Source: Pseudomonas brassicacearum
Lineage (GTDB): Bacteria; Pseudomonadota; Gammaproteobacteria; Pseudomonadales; Pseudomonadaceae
DNA: 64,000 bases
NCBI RefSeq assembly: GCF_003732265.1
Contig: NZ_MOBK01000008.1
Coordinates: forward strand, 248,001-312,000
Reading direction: 5' to 3'
Part shown: in pieces, positions 35,381-43,391 of the stretch
How the letters are laid out: the number at the start of each line of letters is the position of its first letter
Position numbering within the stretch: position 1 is the first letter of the stretch
Translations under genes and position numbers: made by a program
The notes under the pieces: generated by a model
What the model was told of the DNA's origin: nothing
The model's input: the letters and a program-made list of their open reading frames with translations, nothing else
The model's database searches: none

Positions 35381-36406
35381 CTACAGAGCCAACGGCGCTC
35401 TTTCGCACAGTGCACTCAACGCCCGCGCCCATTGCGGGTCATCGTTCAGACACGGCACCAGCACCAATTCCTCCCCTCCCGCTTCGCGGAATTGTTCCCG
35501 CCCGCGATCACCGATCTCTTCCAGCGTCTCGATGCAATCAGCCACGAACGCCGGGCACATCACCAGAATCTTCTTCACACCGCTCTTGGCCAGTTCATCC
35601 AGGCGCGCTTCGGTGTAGGGTTCGATCCACTTGGCCCGACCCAGACGCGACTGAAACGACACCGACCATTTGCCGTCCGGCAAGCCCATGCGCTTGGCAA
35701 ACTCCGACGCCGTGCGCAGGCATTGCGCGCGATAGCAGGTGGCTAATACCGCGGGCGTTGCGTTCTTGCAGCAATCCTCGTTCTTGAAGCAATGCTTCCC
35801 CGTCGGATCGAGCTTGGTCAGGTGTCGCTCCGGCAAACCGTGGAAGCTCAGCAGCAAGTGATCGTGATCCTGCTCCAGATACGGCTTGGCCGAGGCAACC
35901 AAGGCGTCGAGGTATTCCGGCTGATCGTAAAACGGCTGGAGAATCGACAGTTGTATGTCGAGTCCTTTCTCGCGCAGCACGCGCTTGGCTTCTTCGATCA
36001 CTGTCGTGGTGGTGCTGTCGGCGAACTGTGGATAAAGCGGCGCCAGGGTGATTCTTTTGTGGCCCTGAGCCGCCAGTTGCACCAGTTTCGTTTCAATCGA
36101 CGGCTCGCCATAACGCATCGCCAGCTCGACCGGACCGTGGGTCCACTGCATCGTCATGGCCTGTTGCAGGCGACGGCTGAGCACCACCAGGGGCGAGCCC
36201 TCCTCCCACCAGATCGACGCGTAGGCGTGGGCTGACTGCTCTGGGCGCTTGATCAGGATCAGCGACACCAGCAACCGGCGCACCGGCCATGGCAGGTCGA
36301 TCACATACGGGTCCATCAGAAATTGATTGAGATAGCTGCGCACATCCGCCACCGAGGTGGAGGCCGGTGAACCCAGGTTAACCAAAAGCAATGCGTGATC
36401 GGTCAT
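35381..36406 (-). CDS. hemH: Ferrochelatase
   Basis: This 341-residue enzyme inserts Fe2+ into protoporphyrin IX, the last step of haem synthesis. The family motif LLSFHGLPERH holds the metal-site His, and a cluster of cysteines near CFKNEDCCKNATPAVLATCYRAQC is of interest. The start ATG at 36406 gives MTDHALLLVNLGSP; a longer frame to 36547 overlaps the upstream gene. It follows the TIGR01777 gene by 13 bases, an operon conserved in Pseudomonas. Confidence 0.95.
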   Translation of the reverse strand: MTDHALLLVNLGSPASTSVADVRSYLNQFLMDPYVIDLPWPVRRLLVSLILIKRPEQSAHAYASIWWEEGSPLVVLSRRLQQAMTMQWTHGPVELAMRYGEPSIETKLVQLAAQGHKRITLAPLYPQFADSTTTTVIEEAKRVLREKGLDIQLSILQPFYDQPEYLDALVASAKPYLEQDHDHLLLSFHGLPERHLTKLDPTGKHCFKNEDCCKNATPAVLATCYRAQCLRTASEFAKRMGLPDGKWSVSFQSRLGRAKWIEPYTEARLDELAKSGVKKILVMCPAFVADCIETLEEIGDRGREQFREAGGEELVLVPCLNDDPQWARALSALCERAPLAL

Positions 36407-36419
36407 GCAACGTCCTATT

Positions 36420-37322
36420 TCAAAGGCGGCTGGACAGATCGTCCAGGGCCGCGCGCAAATCGGTGAACTGGAAAGTGAAACCCGCGTCCAGCGCGCGAAC
36501 CGGCAGGGCCTTCTGCCCACCCAGTAACAACAATGACAACTCGCCAAGCCCCACTTTCAACGCCAGGGCCGGCATCGGCATAAACGCCGGGCGGTGCAGC
36601 ACGCTGCCCAGCGTCTTGGCAAATTCGCGATTGCGCACCGGTTTTGGCGCGCAGGCATTATAAGGACCGCTGGCGTCATTCTGATGCAGAAGAAAATCAA
36701 TCAGGGCGATTTGATCGTTGATATGAATCCATGGCATCCACTGCCGACCATTGCCGATCGGCCCGCCCAGCCCCAGTTTGAACGGCAGCAACAGCCGCGA
36801 CAAAAAGCCGCCCTCGGCCGACAATACCAACCCGGTCCGAATGAGCACGACGCGAACTCCCAAGGCCTCGGCACGCTGGGCAGTTTCTTCCCAGGCGATG
36901 CACAACTGACTGGCGAAATCATCGATGACCGGGGGCGAAGCCTCGGTCAGCTCACGCTCTCCTCCGTCGCCATACCAACCCACCGCAGAACCGGAGATCA
37001 ACAGCGAAGGCTTTTGCTCGCGCTTTTCCAGCCACGCCAGCAGCGTTTCCGTCAGGGTGATGCGGCTGCTCCAGAGCAACGCCTTGCGCTTGTGCGTCCA
37101 GGGCCGATCGGCAATCGGTGCGCCCGCCAGATTGATAATGGCGTCCAGCGGCATCTGGTCGAGGTCCTCGAGCCGGGCAATCCCCCTGACTTGGGGGCCG
37201 CAGATTTTTGCGACTTTTTCAGGCTTGCGACTCCAGACCGTCAGGCTGTGTCCCTGACTCAACCAGTGTCTGCAGAGCTGACGTCCTATCAAACCAGTAC
37301 CGCCGGTCAGCAATATGTGCAT
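36420..37322 (-). CDS. TIGR01777 family NAD-dependent epimerase/oxidoreductase (YfcH-like)
   Basis: This 300-residue extended SDR has a glycine-rich motif at the N terminus (ILLTGGTGLIGRQLCRH) and a C-terminal DUF1731-type domain. Proteins of this family are widespread, and the substrate is unknown. It is the first gene of the hemH operon and is divergent from the renalase gene; the 196-base space between them holds a LitR-type operator. It corresponds to PA4656. Confidence 0.9.
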   Translation of the reverse strand: MHILLTGGTGLIGRQLCRHWLSQGHSLTVWSRKPEKVAKICGPQVRGIARLEDLDQMPLDAIINLAGAPIADRPWTHKRKALLWSSRITLTETLLAWLEKREQKPSLLISGSAVGWYGDGGERELTEASPPVIDDFASQLCIAWEETAQRAEALGVRVVLIRTGLVLSAEGGFLSRLLLPFKLGLGGPIGNGRQWMPWIHINDQIALIDFLLHQNDASGPYNACAPKPVRNREFAKTLGSVLHRPAFMPMPALALKVGLGELSLLLLGGQKALPVRALDAGFTFQFTDLRAALDDLSSRL

Positions 37323-37447
37323 GACTTCTTCCTCGCGTGGCGTTTAACCCTGATCACTAGTCTATTTTTATAAGCAGGGATCTTTGGTATCGGGCAGGCT
37401 CTGTGTTTAACAATAGGCCAAGCTGTCAGATCGAGAACGCTAAAAGT

Positions 37448-37471
37448 TATACCAAAAAACAATATTGTACA
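37448..37471 (+). promoter_or_regulatory. Operator 1, T(A)TACC-N12-TGTACA, before the renalase operon
   Basis: TATACC (37448-37453), 12 bases, then TGTACA (37466-37471). The spacing equals that of the two sites before the rudS-like gene. A further TGTACA lies at 37493-37498. Confidence 0.75.
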
Positions 37472-37493
37472 GGTTTGAACCACGGCGTAGTCT
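37465..37493 (+). promoter_or_regulatory. Possible promoter of the renalase operon
   Basis: TTGTAC (37465-37470) and TAGTCT (37488-37493) with a 17-base spacer could be -35 and -10 boxes; the -35 overlaps the second half of the operator. The match of the -10 box is weak (3 of 6). Confidence 0.45.
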
Positions 37494-37518
37494 GTACAGA
37501 AAGGTAAACGAGGCCCCT

Positions 37519-38505
37519 ATGACTGTACCTATCGCAATCATCGGCACCGGCATCGCCGGGCTCTCAGCCGCGCAAGCCCTGACAGATACAGGGCATGTCG
37601 TGCAACTTTTTGATAAAAGCCGCGGCAGTGGCGGACGCATGTCGAGCAAGCGCAGTGATGCGGGTGCCCTGGACATGGGCGCGCAATATTTCACTGCCCG
37701 CGACCGGCGCTTCGTCACTGAGGTCCAGCGTTGGCAAGCCAACGGCTGGGTCGCCGAATGGACACCGCAGCTCTACACCTACCACGGCGGCCAGCTCAAC
37801 CTGTCGCCGGACGAACAGACACGCTGGGTCGGCACGCCGCGCATGAGCGCCATCACCCGCGGCCTGCTCGGAGACCTGGAAGTACAGTTCGCCTGCCGGA
37901 TCACCGAGGTCTATCGCGGTGAAGAACACTGGCACTTGCAGGACGCCGAAGGTTTCACTCACGGTCCGTTCAGTCATGTGGTGATCGCCACGCCAGCGCC
38001 TCAAGCCACCGCATTGCTGGCCGCGGCATCGAAACTGGCCGGGGCTGCCGCCGGGGTGAAAATGGACCCGACCTGGGCCGTCGCCCTGGCGTTCGAAACA
38101 CCGCTGGAAACGCCCATGGAAGGCTGTTTCGTACAGGACAGCCCGCTCGACTGGCTGGCCCGCAACCGCAGCAAACCGGGACGCGACAACACCATGGACA
38201 CCTGGGTACTGCACGCGACCAGCGCCTGGAGCCGGCAACACATCGACCTGTCCAAGGAAGCGGTGATCGAGCAACTGCACGGTGCATTCGCTGAACTGCT
38301 GCACGATTCCATGCCCGCCCCGAGCTTCAGCCTCGCCCATCGCTGGCTCTATGCCCGTCCCGCCAGCAGCCACGAATGGGGCGCGCTCGCCGATGCTGAC
38401 CTGGGCCTGTATGTGTGCGGCGACTGGTGCCTGTCCGGGCGAGTCGAAGGCGCCTGGCTGAGCGGTCAGGAAGCTGCTCGCCGATTGCATGAACATTTGC
38501 AGTGA
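37519..38505 (+). CDS. Bacterial renalase (FAD-dependent dihydro-NAD(P) isomer oxidase)
   Basis: This 328-residue FAD protein has the dinucleotide motif IAIIGTGIAGLSAAQAL near the N terminus and a C-terminal GDWCLSGRVEGAWLSGQEAA. It matches closely, from memory, the characterised renalase of P. savastanoi pv. phaseolicola, which oxidises inhibitory 1,2- and 1,6-dihydro isomers of NAD(P)H back to NAD(P)+. ATG at 37519 is preceded by AAGG. It overlaps the next gene by GTGA, and a LitR-type operator lies upstream, so it is probably part of the light-response regulon. Confidence 0.85.
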   Translation: MTVPIAIIGTGIAGLSAAQALTDTGHVVQLFDKSRGSGGRMSSKRSDAGALDMGAQYFTARDRRFVTEVQRWQANGWVAEWTPQLYTYHGGQLNLSPDEQTRWVGTPRMSAITRGLLGDLEVQFACRITEVYRGEEHWHLQDAEGFTHGPFSHVVIATPAPQATALLAAASKLAGAAAGVKMDPTWAVALAFETPLETPMEGCFVQDSPLDWLARNRSKPGRDNTMDTWVLHATSAWSRQHIDLSKEAVIEQLHGAFAELLHDSMPAPSFSLAHRWLYARPASSHEWGALADADLGLYVCGDWCLSGRVEGAWLSGQEAARRLHEHLQ

Positions 38506-38717
38506 ACCGCATCAATCCCGGTAAATTGCTGCTGTCGAAATGGACAGCAGCCCATCCGCAACACCGCGAAAAACACTTTCTGGTGACCGCGTTATTCCGC
38601 GACGAGGAAGGCACGGTGCTGGAAGTCGAGTTACAGGCGGTGCTGACCCAGCGCAGTGAACGCCTCGATTGGCGAACCCTCAAGAACAGCGACACCTGGC
38701 AATTGGGCTGGAAGTAG
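38502..38717 (+). CDS. TIGR02450 family (Trp-rich conserved) protein
   Basis: This 71-residue basic protein contains KLLLSKWTAAHPQHREKHF and ends DTWQLGWK, the pattern of TIGR02450, a family usually found near photolyases and cryptochromes. The GTG start at 38502 overlaps the renalase stop by four bases. Function unknown; translational coupling with renalase points to a common role. Confidence 0.85.
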   Translation: MNRINPGKLLLSKWTAAHPQHREKHFLVTALFRDEEGTVLEVELQAVLTQRSERLDWRTLKNSDTWQLGWK

Positions 38718-38729
38718 AACCACAAAACT

Positions 38730-38753
38730 TATACAAATAATTTGACTTGTACA
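38730..38753 (+). promoter_or_regulatory. Operator 2, TATACA-N12-TGTACA
   Basis: TATACA (38730-38735) and TGTACA (38748-38753) are separated by 12 bases and bracket the -35 box of the next promoter, a good position for a repressor. Confidence 0.8.
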
Positions 38754-38769
38754 CCTTTGAATCTATGAT
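38742..38769 (+). promoter_or_regulatory. Promoter of the photolyase operon
   Basis: TTGACT (38742-38747), 16 bases, TATGAT (38764-38769). It reads toward the rudS-like gene at 38827. Operator 2 flanks the -35 and operator 3 begins 12 bases after the -10. Confidence 0.75.
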
Positions 38770-38779
38770 GAGGATTATG

Positions 38780-38805
38780 TTGTACAGAGAACAATCTCTG
38801 TACAA
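38780..38805 (+). promoter_or_regulatory. Operator 3, perfect palindrome around TGTACA-N12-TGTACA
   Basis: TTGTACAGAGA (38780-38790) pairs exactly with TCTCTGTACAA (38795-38805) around ACAA. Within it, TGTACA-N12-TGTACA has the same geometry as the other two operators. It lies just downstream of the -10 box, at or near the transcription start. Confidence 0.85.
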
Positions 38806-38826
38806 GTTTAGATTCGAGGTGCTTCG

Positions 38827-39789
38827 ATGCGCGATCAGCCAGCGACCCGACCAAAAATCGCCATCAGCGCCTGCCTGATGGGCGCCGAGGTTCGTTACAA
38901 CGGCGGGCACAAGGAATCACGTCTGTGCAGTCGCACCCTCGCTGATCATTTCGATTTTGTCCCGGTATGCCCGGAAGTTGCCATCGGCCTCGGCATTCCC
39001 CGTGAACCGATCCGTTTGGTGGGCGACCCGCAACATCCGCAAGCGGTCGGCAGTGTTCACGCCGAGCTTGACGTCACCCGACAGCTCACCGAATACGGCC
39101 AGACAATGGCGGGTCAGTTGAGCGACATTTGCGGCTACATCTTTATGCAAAAGTCCCCGTCGTGCGGCCTGGAAAGGGTCAAGGTCTATCAGGCCAACGG
39201 TGTACCGGTGGAGGGCGGCGGACGCGGTCTCTATGCCGAGGCCTTCTGTGCACGGCACCCTGACCTGCCGGTAGAAGAAGACGGCCGGCTCAACGATCCG
39301 GTGCTGCGGGAAAACTTCCTGACGCGCGTGTTTGCCTACAGCGCCTGGCAGCAATTGCTGCAAAAAGGCCTGACCCGCCGCGACCTCACCGAATTCCACT
39401 CGCGCTACAAATACCTGCTGATGGCGCATAACCCGGTGCAGTACAAAACCCTGGGCAATCTACTGGGCAACATGGGCCAGTCCGATCCTGAAGAACTCGG
39501 CCCGCGCTATTTCAGCGAACTGATGGCGGCCTTGAAAAAATGCGCCACGCGGCGCACCCATACCAACGTCCTGCAACACATCAGCGGCTACCTCAAGCAG
39601 GTCATCAGCCCTGAAGACAAACAGGAAATGCAGCACGTCATCGGCCAATACCGCCGAGGCATCGTGCCGCTGGTGGTGCCATTGACCCTGCTCAAGCACT
39701 ACTTCCGCCAGTATCCGGATCCTTACATTGCGCAACAGGTTTACCTGCAACCGCATCCGGAAAACCTCAGCCTGCGAAACGCGATCTAA
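38827..39789 (+). CDS. rudS: RudS-type desulfidase, DUF523 (TudS)-DUF1722 fusion
   Basis: This 320-residue protein joins a DUF523/TudS domain to DUF1722 (about 185-310). DUF523 binds an oxygen-sensitive [4Fe-4S] cluster through three cysteines, seen here as C16 (SACLMG), C48 (VCPE) and C113 (SPSCG). From memory, such a fusion from P. putida (RudS) removes sulfur from 4-thiouridine in tRNA, and 4-thiouridine is the near-UV sensor of bacterial tRNA. First gene of the photolyase operon; GAGG upstream. The name is by family resemblance. Confidence 0.82.
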   Translation: MRDQPATRPKIAISACLMGAEVRYNGGHKESRLCSRTLADHFDFVPVCPEVAIGLGIPREPIRLVGDPQHPQAVGSVHAELDVTRQLTEYGQTMAGQLSDICGYIFMQKSPSCGLERVKVYQANGVPVEGGGRGLYAEAFCARHPDLPVEEDGRLNDPVLRENFLTRVFAYSAWQQLLQKGLTRRDLTEFHSRYKYLLMAHNPVQYKTLGNLLGNMGQSDPEELGPRYFSELMAALKKCATRRTHTNVLQHISGYLKQVISPEDKQEMQHVIGQYRRGIVPLVVPLTLLKHYFRQYPDPYIAQQVYLQPHPENLSLRNAI

Positions 39790-40731
39790 ATGAAATCCAA
39801 ACTCGACACCAGCGCCAGCGAAGACCTCGGCGACGACTTTAAAAAGGCGCTGGACGACGGCTGGCTGCCGATCCGTGAGGTGGCGCGTCAGACCGGTGTC
39901 AACGCCGTGACACTGCGCGCCTGGGAACGGCGCTATGGCCTGATCGTTCCGCATCGCACACCCAAGGGCCATCGGCTGTTCTCTGCCGAACACGTTCAAC
40001 GCATCCTGACGATCCTCACGTGGCTCAACCGCGGCGTGGCCGTCAGCCAGGTCAAGCAACTGCTGGACACGCCGCAAGCGTTTAGCGAACCCGTTGAAAA
40101 CGACTGGCAGGTGCTGCGCCAGTCGCTGCTGCACGCGGTGTCGCACCTGAACGAACGCACCCTCGATGACACCGTCAATCAAGCCATGGCGCTGTACCCA
40201 CCGCGCACCTTGTGCGAGCTCCTGCTGATGCCATTGCTGGCAGAACTGGACCAGCGCTGGCAGGGCCAATTCGGCGCGCAGATGGAGCGGGCATTCTTTT
40301 ATTCCTGGTTGCGCAGCAAATTCGGCGCGCGCATCTACCATAACAACCGTCAGTTGCGCGCCGCGCCACTGCTGTTGATCAATCACTCCGATGTGCCACT
40401 GGAACCTCAACTGTGGCTCACCGCCTGGCTGGTCAGCAGCGCCGATTGCCCGGTGGAGGTGTTCGACTGGCCGCTACCCGCCGGCGAACTCGCGTTGGCG
40501 GTCGATCACCTGCAAGCCCGCGGCGTACTGCTGTATTCCAGCAAAGCCATGAACCTTTCGCAGCTGCCGAAACTATTGAATGGTGTCAGTTGCCCAAAAA
40601 TGATTGCCGGACCAACGGTATGCATCCACCACGCCGAGTTGTCCGTAAAAACTACCGACATCGTTGATTTGTCCTTCGCCGAAGACCCGTTATCGGCGCA
40701 TCAGGACCTGGTTCAGCGTGGGCTAATTTAA
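39790..40731 (+). CDS. MerR family regulator, LitR/CarH-like
   Basis: This 313-residue protein has a MerR winged helix near residues 27-95 (WLPIREVARQTGVNAVTLRAWERRYG) and a C-terminal half resembling the helical plus Rossmann cobalamin-sensing part of LitR/CarH. The cobalamin ligands of light-sensing members (the EH pair and DxHxxG) are not visible. It therefore matches class II LitR of P. putida, which acts with a separate LOV photosensor. It starts directly after the rudS-like stop and lies beside three TGTACA-type operators, so it probably represses this locus. It corresponds to PA4659 by position. Confidence 0.85.
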   Translation: MKSKLDTSASEDLGDDFKKALDDGWLPIREVARQTGVNAVTLRAWERRYGLIVPHRTPKGHRLFSAEHVQRILTILTWLNRGVAVSQVKQLLDTPQAFSEPVENDWQVLRQSLLHAVSHLNERTLDDTVNQAMALYPPRTLCELLLMPLLAELDQRWQGQFGAQMERAFFYSWLRSKFGARIYHNNRQLRAAPLLLINHSDVPLEPQLWLTAWLVSSADCPVEVFDWPLPAGELALAVDHLQARGVLLYSSKAMNLSQLPKLLNGVSCPKMIAGPTVCIHHAELSVKTTDIVDLSFAEDPLSAHQDLVQRGLI

Positions 40732-42197
40732 TGAAACGTGCGGACGCCACCATGCAATTGATCTGGCTGCGCAGCGACCTGCGCCTACACGACAACACCG
40801 CCCTCTCGGCCGCCGCAGCGCGCGGCCCGACGGTGGCGGTGTATCTGTTGAGTGCGCAGCAGTGGCTGGAACACGATGATGCACCGTGCAAAGTCGATTT
40901 CTGGCTACGCAATCTGGCCGAACTGAGCCGTGCCTTGGGCGAGTTGAACATTCCCTTGCTCATCCGCAAGGCATCGCGCTGGGATGAAGCGCCGCAAGCG
41001 TTGCTCGACCTGTGCCAGCAGCTGAAGATTGATGCCGTGCACGTCAACGAGGAATACGGTATTCACGAAAGCCGTCGTGACGCGGCGGTGGCCGAAACGC
41101 TGAAAGCCCAAGGCATCGATTTCTACAGCTACCTCGATCAACTGCTGTTCAAACCGAGCACCGTGCTGACCAAGACCGGCACCTATTTCCAGGTTTTCAG
41201 CCAGTTTCGCAAGGTCTGCTACGACCGATTGCGCGGGTCATTGCCGAGCCTGATCGCTGCACCGGCCATGCAGGCGCCATTGGCGGTCAGCAGCGACAGC
41301 ATCCCATCAAGCGTTGATGGTTTCGAAACGCCGAGCGACAACTTGCGCAACCTCTGGCCCGCCGGTGAAACCGAAGCCCGACGGCGCCTCGACACCTTCG
41401 CCGACGCCCAGATCGACTACTACAAAGACGAACGCGACTTCCCGGCCAAGCCCGGCACCAGCCAGCTCTCGGCTTATCTCGCCGCCGGGGTGATTTCCCC
41501 GCGCCAATGCCTGCATGCCGCCCTGCAAACCAATCAGGGCGAATTCGAAAGCGGCAAGGTCGGCGCTGTCACCTGGATCAACGAATTGCTCTGGCGCGAG
41601 TTCTACAAACACATTCTGGTGGGTTATCCACGGGTCTCCCGCCATCGTGCCTTTCGCCCCGAAACCGAAGCCCTGGCCTGGCGCGCCGCCCCGGAAGAAC
41701 TGTTGGCCTGGCAACAAGCGCGCACCGGCCTGCCAATCATCGACGCGGCCATGCGCCAACTGCTCGAAACCGGCTGGATGCACAACCGGCTGCGCATGGT
41801 GGTGGCGATGTTCCTGACCAAGAACCTGCTGATCGACTGGCGTGAAGGCGAGCGCTTTTTCATGCGGCATTTGATCGACGGCGATCTGGCGGCGAACAAC
41901 GGTGGCTGGCAGTGGAGCTCGTCCACCGGCACCGATTCGGCGCCCTACTTCCGGATTTTCAACCCGTTGAGCCAGTCGGAGAAATTCGACGCCGAAGGCG
42001 TGTTCATCAAGCACTGGCTGCCAGAACTGGCCGGGCTCGATAAAAAGGAAGTTCACAACCCGGCCAACCTCAGCGGGCTGTTCGGCGTGGCGGATTATCC
42101 CTCGCCGATCGTCAATCTGAGTACGTCGCGGCAACGGGCGCTGGCCGCATTCAAGGACCTGCCATCGCGACAGCAAGCAGGTGGTTTCCATGAGTGA
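40731..42197 (+). CDS. phrB: Deoxyribodipyrimidine photolyase (CPD photolyase)
   Basis: This 488-residue flavoprotein uses blue or near-UV light to split cyclobutane pyrimidine dimers. The N-terminal antenna domain starts with the usual IWLRSDLRLHDN; the FAD domain contains WMHNRLRM, the conserved NGGWQWSSSTGTD and PYFRIFNP. The ATG at 40731 overlaps the merR stop (TAATG); a second in-frame ATG at 40752 begins exactly at MQLIWLRSD and is the more usual protein start. It is in the same operon as its presumed regulator. Confidence 0.96.
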   Translation: MKRADATMQLIWLRSDLRLHDNTALSAAAARGPTVAVYLLSAQQWLEHDDAPCKVDFWLRNLAELSRALGELNIPLLIRKASRWDEAPQALLDLCQQLKIDAVHVNEEYGIHESRRDAAVAETLKAQGIDFYSYLDQLLFKPSTVLTKTGTYFQVFSQFRKVCYDRLRGSLPSLIAAPAMQAPLAVSSDSIPSSVDGFETPSDNLRNLWPAGETEARRRLDTFADAQIDYYKDERDFPAKPGTSQLSAYLAAGVISPRQCLHAALQTNQGEFESGKVGAVTWINELLWREFYKHILVGYPRVSRHRAFRPETEALAWRAAPEELLAWQQARTGLPIIDAAMRQLLETGWMHNRLRMVVAMFLTKNLLIDWREGERFFMRHLIDGDLAANNGGWQWSSSTGTDSAPYFRIFNPLSQSEKFDAEGVFIKHWLPELAGLDKKEVHNPANLSGLFGVADYPSPIVNLSTSRQRALAAFKDLPSRQQAGGFHE

Positions 42198-42612
42198 TTT
42201 CCTGCGGCGTTTTGCCCAGCAGTTTGCGACCTTGGACAAGGACAATCTGCAGCACCTCAATCAGCTCTACAGCCATGACGTGCACTTCACCGATCCGCTG
42301 CATGAAGTACAGGGTCTGGTGCAACTGCGCAGCTACTTCACCGAGCTCTATAGCAATGTCTCTGAACTGCGCTTCGATTTTCACGGTTTCGACCAGATCC
42401 GTGAAGGCGAAGGGTATCTGCGCTGGGTCATGAGTTACCGCCACCCGCGCCTGGCCAACGGCCAGTTGATACGCGTGGACGGCTGTTCGCACCTGCTTTG
42501 GCGCGACAAGGTTTATCGCCATCGGGATTACTTCGATGCCGGGGCGCTGATTTACGAACATCTACCGGTTTTGGGTCGGGCAATTGCCTGGCTGAAAAGG
42601 AGAATGGGATGA
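42190..42612 (+). CDS. Nuclear-transport-factor-2-like (SnoaL-type) protein
   Basis: This 140-residue protein has the small NTF2/SnoaL fold pattern (LYSHDVHFTDPLHEVQG, later LRWVMSYRH) and no signal peptide. It overlaps the photolyase stop by 8 bases and the SDR start by 4. NTF2-like proteins of this locus accompany the flavoprotein-CFA genes in many bacteria; a role as a small enzyme or carrier in that pathway is inferred only. Confidence 0.8.
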   Translation: MSDFLRRFAQQFATLDKDNLQHLNQLYSHDVHFTDPLHEVQGLVQLRSYFTELYSNVSELRFDFHGFDQIREGEGYLRWVMSYRHPRLANGQLIRVDGCSHLLWRDKVYRHRDYFDAGALIYEHLPVLGRAIAWLKRRMG

Positions 42613-43391
42613 GCCTTACGCCTCCGCGTCGCTATTGGTTAACCGGCGCCAGCAGCGGAATTGGCGCCTCGCTGGCCGAAGAAATACTGAAAACCGGCGC
42701 TCACTTGGCCGTCAGTTCTCGCTCGGCAGCGGTGCTGAAAGTCTTGTCCCTGCGCTATCCCGGACAAGTGCTGGTGGTGCCAGGGGACCTGACCAACAGC
42801 CAGCGCGTTCGCGAGATCGGCGAACAGATCGCTGCAGATTGGGGCTCGCTGGATACGGTGATTCTCAACGCGGGCACCTGCGAATACGTCGACGTCCAGC
42901 AATTTGATTCTTCGATTGTCGAGCACGTGGTGCGCACCAATTTGCTCGCCAGCGCCTACTGCATCGAGGCGGCGTTACCGCTGCTGCGCAAAGGCACCGC
43001 GCCACACCTTGTGGGCGTTGCCAGTACCGTGACGTACTTGCCGCTGCCGCGCGCCGAAGCCTATGGCGCGTCGAAGGCCGGGCTGCGTTACCTGTTTGAA
43101 TCGCTGCGCATTGATCTCGCGCCGGAAGGCATCGAAGTCACTGTCGTCAGCCCGGGCTTCGTCGAAACACCGCTGACCGCCAAGAATGACTTCCCGATGC
43201 CGCTCAGTTGGCCGGTGGGTAAAGCGGCTCGGCACATCTTCGCCAAACTCAAGAACCGGCCATTGGAGATCGCTTTTCCGGGACTGTTCATGGCGGTGCT
43301 ATGGCCGCTGTCGAAAATGCCCAACGCGGTCAAACTGGCCATCGGCAAACGCATGGTACGCAGCCCTGCGCCGATCCAGGATCGCCCATGA
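42609..43391 (+). CDS. Short-chain dehydrogenase/reductase
   Basis: This 260-residue SDR has the cofactor motif LTGASSGIGASLA (12-24), NAG at about 87-89, a catalytic Ser near 139 and YGASK. Substrate unknown. It overlaps its neighbours by ATGA at both ends, so it belongs to the lipid-modification block with the flavoprotein, DUF1365 and CFA genes. GGAG precedes the start. Confidence 0.85.
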   Translation: MSLTPPRRYWLTGASSGIGASLAEEILKTGAHLAVSSRSAAVLKVLSLRYPGQVLVVPGDLTNSQRVREIGEQIAADWGSLDTVILNAGTCEYVDVQQFDSSIVEHVVRTNLLASAYCIEAALPLLRKGTAPHLVGVASTVTYLPLPRAEAYGASKAGLRYLFESLRIDLAPEGIEVTVVSPGFVETPLTAKNDFPMPLSWPVGKAARHIFAKLKNRPLEIAFPGLFMAVLWPLSKMPNAVKLAIGKRMVRSPAPIQDRP

